DNA of 6,375 nt, from contig DAGH01000022.1 of NCBI GenBank assembly GCA_002495675.1, positions 1 through 6,375 of the forward strand, given 5' to 3'. Shown piece after piece: positions 1-6,169 of the stretch (the first letter of the stretch is position 1; each line of letters begins with the position of its first letter). Under the pieces are notes generated by a model. The model worked only from the letters and a program-made list of their open reading frames with translations, did not search any database and was not told the DNA's origin. The translations under genes and the position numbers were made by a program. Source of the stretch: Euryarchaeota archaeon UBA182. Its GTDB lineage: Archaea; Thermoplasmatota; Poseidoniia; Poseidoniales; Thalassarchaeaceae.

Positions 1-2
1 AC

Positions 3-59
3 TCCCTGCTCGGTGTAAAGATACGCCAAGAGGGGGGCCAAATAGTACTGTCCTTATAA
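3..59 (+). other. Possible C-terminal tail of an upstream gene (weak)
   Basis: The third forward frame is open from the left edge to a TAA at 57-59 and encodes SLLGVKIRQEGGQIVLSL, a protein-like mix of hydrophobic and charged residues with codons (AAG, ATA, GAG, GGG, CTC) similar to those of the confirmed genes. If real, a same-strand gene ends 54 bp before the dioxygenase. It is too short to assign to a family. The second forward frame (open to a TAG at 73-75) and one reverse frame that could run off the left edge are also open here, so chance is a serious alternative. Confidence 0.2.
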
Positions 60-61
60 CC

Positions 62-113
62 TTCAGAGGAGATTAGTAAAAATCGTTAATACTTCTCACA
101 GACACTACTCTGC
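62..113 (+). promoter_or_regulatory. Putative promoter of the dioxygenase-hydrolase pair, possibly leaderless
   Basis: The 25 bases before the ATG at 114 contain no Shine-Dalgarno-like sequence; the only purine-rich candidate, AGAGGAG at 65-71, is about 42 bases too far upstream. A TATA-like TTAATA lies at 86-91 within an A/T-rich stretch (79-92), centred about 25 bp before the ATG. That is the spacing expected if an archaeal transcript began at or next to the start codon. A bacterial reading is also possible but weak: TTCAGA at 62-67 and GTTAAT at 85-90 are separated by 17 bp. No operator-like palindrome was recognised. Confidence 0.35.
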
Positions 114-1538
114 ATGGCGAAATCGACAGTTAATGCCCCTCCCACGGCGGCCGATGTGATTCAATTCGTGGACAGGGATCTAGATCTTTTCGAAGGCATA
201 AATGACGGTGAAGAGCACCATCTTGCTGGGGGGGAATCGTTGCCCCCAATAGAGCCGCTCACTAAGGCATGGGACGTAGCGTACATCCGATTTTCAGTCC
301 CTGACTTGGATTTGTACGAGAGGTGGGTCACAGATTTCGGACTCAAGATCATCTACAAAGACGACCAGGTGATATATTCGAGGGGACTGCAAGGCGATGG
401 TTTTTGCCATGTTGCTCACAAAGGACCAGCCAAATTTCTCGGTTTTGCTATGATGATGAGGGATGAGAAGGACCTGCGTGTTCTGCAAGAAAACATTGAG
501 GGATGTTCAACGGTCCACAAAATACCCGGGATAGAAGGAAAGCTCTGCGGCGGCAGCAGGGTCTCGTTCATCGATCCGGTCTGCAACCTTCTGATCGAGG
601 CCGTCCACGGGAGGAGCATAGACGAGCTGCCTCCGACTCGGGACAGGGTTGAGTACAACTATGGGTCCAAGGAGAATTATAGAAGGCCTGCGAACAAGTT
701 GCAGGATACTTCAGGCAACAGGGCCGCGGATGGATCTAACACAGTTCACCCCGGCCCCCCAGACGTTCTCAAGATCGGACATGTCGTGTTGTCAATCCCC
801 GTCGGTCCACACCACAAGATGATGGCCTTCATGATGGAGACATTCGGCTTGCTCCCCTCTGACAGCGCATACTTCGAATCCCCGAAATCCACTGAGGGCC
901 ACTCCGTTAACCCGGGGATGTTTGACATGTTGCAAAAAGCCGGCCCTTCCCCCATCTATCCGGGAACTTTCGCCGAGGGGGAAGCGACTTACGCCTGCTT
1001 CTTCAGATGTGACAGGGGGGAGGTACCCACTGATCACCACACATTCTTCATCCTCTCTTTAATGGACAAGAAACAGGCCCCGGTTGGCGGTGACATCAAC
1101 CCCCAACTCAGTCATGTGTCCTTCGAGGTATCAAACCTCGATGACGTTTGGAGGGGCCACATGCAGTTGAAAACCAAGGCGGAGTTCAAGGATGAGAGGT
1201 ATGAGATAGCCTGGGGGGTCGGTAGGCACGTCCTCGGGTCTCACATATACGACTACTGGCACGATCCCTATGGCCATGTACATGAGCACATGTCCGATGG
1301 CGATAGGATGACGAGGTCCTTCGGCCAGAGGATTCACAAAATGAGTGGATTGGGCCCCAATGGGCACAACCAGTGGGGGCCGACTGTGAGGGACTCAGGC
1401 ATAAGGAACCTCGATGGGCCAGCAGGAGCCAGTTTCTATGAGGACTTTGACCACGACACCCAGCAGTCCCTCGTGGATCGCAACCTCGACAACGTCTCGG
1501 AACTTATTGAGAGGATAAGGGATACGAATGGACGTTAG
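114..1538 (+). CDS. Type I extradiol ring-cleavage dioxygenase (VOC superfamily), enlarged
   Basis: Predicted Fe(II)-dependent (possibly Mn(II)) enzyme that inserts O2 next to the diol of a catechol and opens the ring (meta cleavage), in the BphC/HsaC/catechol 2,3-dioxygenase superfamily. It has 474 residues against about 300 for the usual two-domain enzymes. An N-terminal extension covers residues 1-50, a first VOC domain about 53-170, a linker about 175-215, the catalytic VOC domain about 219-400 and a C-terminal extension 400-474 that includes the HNQWGP segment. Likely metal ligands are H223 (IGHVVL), H334 (LSHVSFEV) and E391 (HVHEHMSDGD). H309, H372 and Y381 line up with second-sphere catalytic residues of BphC; from H372 to Y381 (9) and E391 (19) the spacing equals that of BphC. 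The ATG at 114 is the first start after an in-frame stop at 87-89. The last 11 bases overlap the hydrolase gene. Ring chemistry is well supported; the substrate is not known. Confidence 0.93.
   Translation: MAKSTVNAPPTAADVIQFVDRDLDLFEGINDGEEHHLAGGESLPPIEPLTKAWDVAYIRFSVPDLDLYERWVTDFGLKIIYKDDQVIYSRGLQGDGFCHVAHKGPAKFLGFAMMMRDEKDLRVLQENIEGCSTVHKIPGIEGKLCGGSRVSFIDPVCNLLIEAVHGRSIDELPPTRDRVEYNYGSKENYRRPANKLQDTSGNRAADGSNTVHPGPPDVLKIGHVVLSIPVGPHHKMMAFMMETFGLLPSDSAYFESPKSTEGHSVNPGMFDMLQKAGPSPIYPGTFAEGEATYACFFRCDRGEVPTDHHTFFILSLMDKKQAPVGGDINPQLSHVSFEVSNLDDVWRGHMQLKTKAEFKDERYEIAWGVGRHVLGSHIYDYWHDPYGHVHEHMSDGDRMTRSFGQRIHKMSGLGPNGHNQWGPTVRDSGIRNLDGPAGASFYEDFDHDTQQSLVDRNLDNVSELIERIRDTNGR
1509..1523 (+). promoter_or_regulatory. 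Shine-Dalgarno-like sequence inside the dioxygenase gene for the hydrolase
   Basis: Purine-rich GAGAGGAT (1509-1516) and AAGGGAT (1517-1523) lie within the last dioxygenase codons. AAGG ends 7 bases before the ATG at 1528. This supports that ATG as the hydrolase start and indicates translation from the dioxygenase transcript. Confidence 0.55.
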
Positions 1539-2892
1539 TGACTACGCAATTCCTGAGACGTACGGCGTGAACTTCGAGATCAAGTACGTGGAGGTTGACG
1601 GTCACCGTCACAGGGTGGCTGAGACAGGTAACCCCGAAGGCACGCCCATCGTGATAATGATGGGTGTCTTCGAAGATAGCCTGATGGACTCAAGATGGCT
1701 TGCAGCTTGCATGGCCAACCACCCAGCTGGTCCCCAATACAGGATCATAGTGGTGACAGTTCCATACTTGGAAGAGTACTCAGAGATCAGGATCGATGGG
1801 AATACGATGTCGAAATACGATGGGCTGAAGCCCCCAAACAAGATCATCAAAATGAAGGGAACCAAAGCCGTCGACCCTAGGTTCGACCTCGAGCATGGCG
1901 GCCCCCTCGCATTGAGGTCCATCCTCACTGGGGGACTCGGTATCCAACAAGCACATTTCGTGGGGCATGACAGGGGTTGCATAATTATGGACAACATGCT
2001 CTCTGAATACCCGGAAATGGCGCTGAGCTACTCCAGGGGATCTCAAGGATGGACGAAATTCGAGGAGGAATGGGCAGATCTCGTGGATCAGGGAACGTTC
2101 CTCGGCCCCCCACACAGAATTATGGCGACGGATGCCTTCGCCCCCTTGCTCAGGAGCGCTCTCAGAGGTGGAGCCCCATTCGGGTTCATCTCCCCCTCTT
2201 TCGCGATAGAGGCCTCTTCTGCCGCTGAGGGCACCGATCTTCGAGAGAGATGGAACGCAATTCAGGGAATGGGGGACCAATCAGACAGGTTCTTCGAGCT
2301 GACCAGACAGATCTTCAGACAGACAGATTTCTTCGACGAGGGGAAAAGGAGGACTGACAGGTCGAAGGGCTTCTGTATCGTTGACACCGATTTCCCGATG
2401 ATGCAATTCCAAGGCGAGGACGAAATGATTCGCGCAAAGGATATACCAGGAGCAAGAAAAATGTCAATTCTCCGCAAGCTTGCTGGATTATTCGGTGCTG
2501 GACAGGTCACCGGGTTATTCAGATTGTTCCGACTCAAATTCCCTACTTACATACATTCAGACCTCGACAAAGACTTTGGCGTCGTATCCAACCACACGGG
2601 GGATCAACCATACTGGGGGAAATGGAACTTCTTTCCGGATGAGATCGAGGATATATTCCCGGGAGGGGAATTCCAAGAGCGGTCCAACCCAATCTGGGTC
2701 CAGAACTACAACAAGTTCGTTGAAAGGAAGGCTGATGGCAGATATGCGTCTCTGAAGGTCAAAGAAGGTGCGAGATTCCAAAGATTCACAATCATATCAG
2801 AAGCCTTGCACTGGACTCATATCGAAAGGCCAGATAATGTTGCCTGGGCCTGCATGGACTTCATCGCTGACAACTCTTGGTGGGGTAAGTGA
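1528..2892 (+). CDS. Alpha/beta-hydrolase with Asp nucleophile (epoxide hydrolase / dehalogenase-like)
   Basis: A 454-residue alpha/beta-hydrolase-fold protein. The nucleophile elbow is FVGHDRGC (144-151), giving D148 as nucleophile, as in epoxide hydrolases and haloacid or haloalkane dehalogenases, not the Ser of meta-cleavage C-C hydrolases such as MhpC, BphD or HsaD. The C-terminal ALHWTHIERPDNV (426-438) supplies the catalytic His, H428, and resembles the epoxide hydrolase GHWxxxExPxxV signature. QFQGEDEMI (293-301) resembles the strand carrying the catalytic acid, with D298 or a nearby acid as candidate. The oxyanion region usually written HGxP reads MMGVFED (44-50). The protein is about 150 residues longer than a typical family member; the extra length falls mostly at about 180-290 and 300-420 and could form a large lid. 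No signal peptide is seen, so it is probably cytosolic. It overlaps the dioxygenase by 11 bp, so the two are probably co-translated and may act on consecutive intermediates. The exact reaction is uncertain. Confidence 0.9.
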   Translation: MDVSDYAIPETYGVNFEIKYVEVDGHRHRVAETGNPEGTPIVIMMGVFEDSLMDSRWLAACMANHPAGPQYRIIVVTVPYLEEYSEIRIDGNTMSKYDGLKPPNKIIKMKGTKAVDPRFDLEHGGPLALRSILTGGLGIQQAHFVGHDRGCIIMDNMLSEYPEMALSYSRGSQGWTKFEEEWADLVDQGTFLGPPHRIMATDAFAPLLRSALRGGAPFGFISPSFAIEASSAAEGTDLRERWNAIQGMGDQSDRFFELTRQIFRQTDFFDEGKRRTDRSKGFCIVDTDFPMMQFQGEDEMIRAKDIPGARKMSILRKLAGLFGAGQVTGLFRLFRLKFPTYIHSDLDKDFGVVSNHTGDQPYWGKWNFFPDEIEDIFPGGEFQERSNPIWVQNYNKFVERKADGRYASLKVKEGARFQRFTIISEALHWTHIERPDNVAWACMDFIADNSWWGK

Positions 2893-2897
2893 GATCA
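2890..2897. other. Convergent gene junction with 2-bp gap
   Basis: The hydrolase stop TGA (2890-2892) and the reverse-strand hydroxylase stop (TCA on the + strand, 2895-2897) are separated by two bases, GA. There is no hairpin, T-run or other terminator-like sequence at the junction, so transcripts from each side probably end inside, or run into, the opposite gene. Confidence 0.9.
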
Positions 2898-4532
2898 CAG
2901 GAGACGGAACATAGAGAGGTAATCGGACACCATCCTGGACTCCTCTCCTTTTCTGTAGGTTCCTAGCATGGTGTATCCGGGCGCCATGAGTACGTAGTCG
3001 ACTCCTTTGAAGAGCTTGCGATGCATTTTGAGGTCCTCTTCCCTCTGACAGGAGACCAGCATGGTCTGGGAGGTCTTTTCTCCATTCTTTCCGTCACTAA
3101 GCGATACTACAAGCGGGCGGATTGTGTCTGGTATCCTGTCCTTGTGACCATCGAGTTGATCGCTTGAGTCCTTGCATAGTATCCTGTACTCCGTAGGGTG
3201 GTATGTCCTGAGTGATCGGGGCAGCCCCTCCTCAGTCTTGTAATTGTACATTGGATACCCCTTTTGACTCGATTTTCGGGGTCCGAAGCCATTAGGGATC
3301 GTTATGGTTTCAGGGACGAAGGCCGGCAGTAGGTCTAGGGGTCTTCCTCGCCCGCCCTTGAAGGTGTGGACTACTCTCCTCAACAGGTTGACATGAGGCT
3401 TGACATTGAAGAGAAGGCCGCCAAGGAACAAGGATTGTTTGATGATGAACTTCGAGTCCGGGTAGCATTCTACTTGGTATTGGTCCAGGAGTTCGGAGGC
3501 CGACACTCCCTTCGAGACCAGATCTATCTTATTCACGAGATTGAGGGTGTTCCTGACTCCGAGATTGAGCCCCTGTCCTATGAAGGGGGAGGTCTGGTGG
3601 GTGGCATCACCGATCGTGAACATGTTCCCCCGTCGCCATTTTTTCGAGATAAGGGAGTTGAATTTGTAGACTGTAGATCTGACTATCTTGACCTCGTCGG
3701 GGTTCAGGTATGGAGATACGAGCTTGCGTATTGAATCAGGCGATTGTATAACTGCGTGGTCGTCATCTTTGTTCAGCGCAAATTCGAATCTGAATGTGTT
3801 CTTGTAGGTCCCGTGGTTCTTCCCCTCGCATAGTAGGAACGTCGTGGGTCTTTTGCCCTCAGGGTCGATTATCTGGTGGCCGCCCGCATCGAAATCCATA
3901 CCTGGCTGAAGCGCGGTTCTTGGAGCGTTGATGTCGACTATTAGGAAGTGTATTGACTTCCCCAAGGATTCCAAATTTGCCCCCATCTGCTTCCTGACAA
4001 AACTTCCTCCTCCATCAGCCCCTATCAGGAATCTGGAGGCCAATGTCCTGGTTTCTCCTGTGGTATTGTCCTGGACTGTTATGAAGTTCATCCCATCCTC
4101 CCAAAGAATCAGCGCCTCGTGGCCATACAGAGCATCAATCCCGCTATCGTCCTCGATCCTTGCCCTGAGGAGACTTTCCAGTTGAGGTTGATTGAACCAG
4201 TTTATGAAGCCATAATGATCTAGATCCAGAACTGCCCCGTCTATCACCGGTGGCTGCATCTTGCCGAATGGCTCATTCATGCGGTCCTTGCCGAGCACAT
4301 AACCGACCTCTATGGCCGTAGTGAAATCAAAATCATCCCACGTGTCGCCTAGGAGCTTCTTGATCACCCCCATCGTGAAGCCATTCAGGGCGATTCCCCT
4401 GGGAAATGGATATGGGTTGATGTTCTTCTCGACCAGACAGACCCTCAATCCCCTTTCTGAGAGCGACAACGAAGCAATCGATCCAATGGGCCCACCGCCA
4501 ACAACTATGACATCGTAATCAGTCTCGCTCAT
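2895..4532 (-). CDS. FAD-dependent aromatic hydroxylase (class A flavoprotein monooxygenase, MhpA/PheA-like)
   Basis: Predicted NAD(P)H- and FAD-dependent monooxygenase that adds an ortho hydroxyl to a phenolic ring, producing a catechol for the neighbouring dioxygenase. Its 545 residues match the MhpA/phenol hydroxylase subgroup. The N-terminal Rossmann motif GGGPIG (12-17) is followed by E35 at the end of the second strand (VCLVEKN). The DG motif is GADGGGSFVR (171-180). The GD motif begins at IGDATHQTSPF (307-317) and continues through GQGLNLG (319-325). After it, the Asp and Trp usual in DAxNLxWKL are replaced: the segment reads NTLNLVNKI (328-336). A C-terminal region (about 425-545) sits where relatives carry a thioredoxin-like dimerisation domain; the common RPDG stretch is replaced by APGY (518-521). 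No signal peptide; probably cytosolic. Its ATG overlaps the ligase stop by 4 bp, implying translational coupling. A non-aromatic substrate cannot be excluded, but the neighbours favour an aromatic one. Confidence 0.94.
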   Translation of the reverse strand: MSETDYDVIVVGGGPIGSIASLSLSERGLRVCLVEKNINPYPFPRGIALNGFTMGVIKKLLGDTWDDFDFTTAIEVGYVLGKDRMNEPFGKMQPPVIDGAVLDLDHYGFINWFNQPQLESLLRARIEDDSGIDALYGHEALILWEDGMNFITVQDNTTGETRTLASRFLIGADGGGSFVRKQMGANLESLGKSIHFLIVDINAPRTALQPGMDFDAGGHQIIDPEGKRPTTFLLCEGKNHGTYKNTFRFEFALNKDDDHAVIQSPDSIRKLVSPYLNPDEVKIVRSTVYKFNSLISKKWRRGNMFTIGDATHQTSPFIGQGLNLGVRNTLNLVNKIDLVSKGVSASELLDQYQVECYPDSKFIIKQSLFLGGLLFNVKPHVNLLRRVVHTFKGGRGRPLDLLPAFVPETITIPNGFGPRKSSQKGYPMYNYKTEEGLPRSLRTYHPTEYRILCKDSSDQLDGHKDRIPDTIRPLVVSLSDGKNGEKTSQTMLVSCQREEDLKMHRKLFKGVDYVLMAPGYTMLGTYRKGEESRMVSDYLSMFRLL

Positions 4533-6154
4533 TTTTGATCCCCCATGAGATAATGTTCGTATTGTTCTCTCAATTCCCTTTTTATTGGCTTTCCGGTGGA
4601 TCCAAGAGGCAACTCGTCAACAAAAATAACCGCGTCGGGCTTTTGCCATTTTACTATCTTGCCATCGTAGAAATCCAATAGGTCATTCTCCCTGACCTTG
4701 CTCCCCTTAACGACCTCTGCTATCACTACGGGCCTCTCTGCCCATTTTTCATGCCTCACGCCGATGACCGCCGCGTCGTGTACATCAGGATGTAGTTTGA
4801 TGATTTCCTCGAGCTCTATGGAACTGATCCATTCACCTCCTGACTTTATGAGGTCCTTCGACCTGTCTGTTATGTCGAGGAAGCCGTCTGAGTCAATCAC
4901 TCCGAGGTCCCCAGTTTCGAACCAACCTGATTCATCCACTGCATCCGAGTCATGAAACATATACCTCTGGATCACAGTAGGCCCCCTCACCTGGATTCTT
5001 CCTTCTGACCCATCCCTAGGCAACTCATTCCCATCATCATCGACAATTCTAATTTCCACAGCCCAATTGAGCCTCCCAGCGCTTTCCATCCTGGAGAAAG
5101 CCTCCTCGGGACCGTAATCTGCATGCTTCGCCAGGGGTGAGTTTGTGGTGCCCAGTGGACTTATCTCGGTCATGCCCCAAACTTGGAGAACATCAACGCC
5201 GTGCTTTTCCTTGAAGTCCCTGATTACCCAAGAGGGGACTGCAGATCCCCCAGAGACGATCCTCTTCAGGCTGGTTAGTGATGCTCCTTCGCTAGCAAGT
5301 TTCTCGAGCACCTCTTCCCATATCGTCGGAATGGCAAGGGCGAGAGTCGCCTCCTCCTGCACGATGAGGTCGATTATGCTCTTCCCGTCCAAGTTTGGCC
5401 CAGGGAGCACAAGCCTTGCACCCACCATCGCGGATGCGTAGGTCATGCCCCATGCATTGACGTGGAACATTGGCACGATTGGCAGGATGGTGTCTCTCGC
5501 GCTAACGTTGAAACTATCTGGTAGGCTGACGACGTTCGCGTGGATAACGATTGACTTGTGCGAGTACAGAACTCCTTTGGGGTTTCCCGTTGTCCCGGAG
5601 GTGTAGCAGAGCACTGCTGCGTCATCCTCGTCTAGATCAGGCCATTGGTAATCGTCCGACCCCTCTCCAACGAGGTCCTCTAGAAACTTGAGGCCATTCA
5701 TCTTGGCTGCGAACTCGTTTTCCTTAGGCCCGCAAATGTAAATCTGCTCAACTGTCTCCAGAAGATGCTTGTGCCCGATGAGGAAACCGATGTAGGAAGG
5801 ATCGACGAAGAGAAGCCTGTCCTTCGCGTGGTTGATTATGTAGACGATCTCATCAGGGAACAATCGAGGGTTGATTGTGTGCGCGATACCGCCGCACCCC
5901 GATACGGCATAGAGCAACTCTAGATGGGACCTTGTGTTCGGCATGATAGTCCCAACCCTGTCACCATCTCCGAGCCCAAGACCTTTGAGCGAGCTTGCGA
6001 TTTTCCTGCTCTTCCTCCCGATTTCTCTCCAATTGGTCCTCTCTCGAAAACCCTTGACGTCGACCGAGACCACCTCTGTGTCGCCGTGGTTTTTCTCAGC
6101 ATGGGCCAGCAACTTGCTTGTGGTGAGGTTCGCACCGTACATGTTCCCCTTCAA
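4529..6154 (-). CDS. Acyl-CoA ligase (AMP-forming, AlkK-like)
   Basis: Predicted to activate a carboxylic acid with ATP to an acyl-adenylate and then to a CoA thioester. Motifs of the adenylate-forming family, in order: phosphate-binding YTSGTTGNPKG (184-194), PMFHVNAWGM (228-237), SGGSAVP (301-307), QVWGMTE (324-330), TGD (414-416), RSKDLIKSGGEWIS (431-444) and STGKPIKRELRE (519-530) with the expected catalytic lysine K522. All key positions are intact. PMFHVNAWG and KSGGEWIS are characteristic of the AlkK/Thermus-type medium- to long-chain group rather than benzoate- or 4-coumarate-CoA ligases, and the length of 541 fits that group. The start is taken as TTG at 6154, supported by a well-spaced Shine-Dalgarno sequence; an ATG at 6142 (residue 5) is the alternative. 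It lies 15 bp after the FAH-family gene and overlaps the hydroxylase gene by 4 bp, so the three form a probable operon. It may activate an aromatic side chain or a ring-opened product. Confidence 0.95.
   Translation of the reverse strand: MKGNMYGANLTTSKLLAHAEKNHGDTEVVSVDVKGFRERTNWREIGRKSRKIASSLKGLGLGDGDRVGTIMPNTRSHLELLYAVSGCGGIAHTINPRLFPDEIVYIINHAKDRLLFVDPSYIGFLIGHKHLLETVEQIYICGPKENEFAAKMNGLKFLEDLVGEGSDDYQWPDLDEDDAAVLCYTSGTTGNPKGVLYSHKSIVIHANVVSLPDSFNVSARDTILPIVPMFHVNAWGMTYASAMVGARLVLPGPNLDGKSIIDLIVQEEATLALAIPTIWEEVLEKLASEGASLTSLKRIVSGGSAVPSWVIRDFKEKHGVDVLQVWGMTEISPLGTTNSPLAKHADYGPEEAFSRMESAGRLNWAVEIRIVDDDGNELPRDGSEGRIQVRGPTVIQRYMFHDSDAVDESGWFETGDLGVIDSDGFLDITDRSKDLIKSGGEWISSIELEEIIKLHPDVHDAAVIGVRHEKWAERPVVIAEVVKGSKVRENDLLDFYDGKIVKWQKPDAVIFVDELPLGSTGKPIKRELREQYEHYLMGDQK
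4538..4544 (-). promoter_or_regulatory. Shine-Dalgarno-like sequence and ATGA overlap for the hydroxylase
   Basis: On the reverse strand GGGGGAT (4544 to 4538) lies in the final ligase codons; the G-run ends 7 bases before the hydroxylase ATG at 4532-4530. Stop and start share the sequence ATGA at 4532-4529, a classic coupling arrangement that fixes the hydroxylase start. Confidence 0.6.
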
Positions 6155-6157
6155 GTC

Positions 6158-6166
6158 AATCCCCTC
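6158..6166 (-). promoter_or_regulatory. Shine-Dalgarno sequence supporting a TTG start for the ligase
   Basis: The 15-bp gap between the FAH-family stop and the ligase contains GAGGGGATT on the reverse strand (6166 to 6158), one mismatch from GAGGTGATT, the sequence complementary to a typical prokaryotic 16S rRNA 3' end. GAGG ends 8 bases before TTG at 6154-6152. The downstream ATG at 6142-6140 has AAGGGG only 3 bases away, a poorer spacing. Confidence 0.5.
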
Positions 6167-6169
6167 AAA

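Noticed and set aside
28..37. Run of G (AGAGGGGGGC) before the first gene as a regulatory site
   Set aside because: A single G-run with no partner for a hairpin or quadruplex; similar runs occur throughout the coding regions.
1..42. Reverse-strand open frame leaving the left edge (starting LAPLLAYLYTEQG from a TTG)
   Set aside because: Only about 14 codons are visible, no Shine-Dalgarno sequence is seen and a forward frame is equally open, so a divergent gene cannot be claimed.
1780..2280. Antisense 166-codon open frame opposite the hydrolase gene
   Set aside because: It lies wholly within a gene with clear hydrolase motifs, has no recognisable domain and its composition is that of a shadow frame.
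2307..2331. Short repeated CAGACAGAT units inside the hydrolase gene
   Set aside because: Two imperfect copies that encode ordinary residues (RQIFRQTD); coincidence of codon choice is enough to explain them.
3366..3734. Forward 122-codon open frame opposite the hydroxylase gene
   Set aside because: It is antisense to the GD-motif region of a well-supported flavoprotein and shows no domain or ribosome-binding site.
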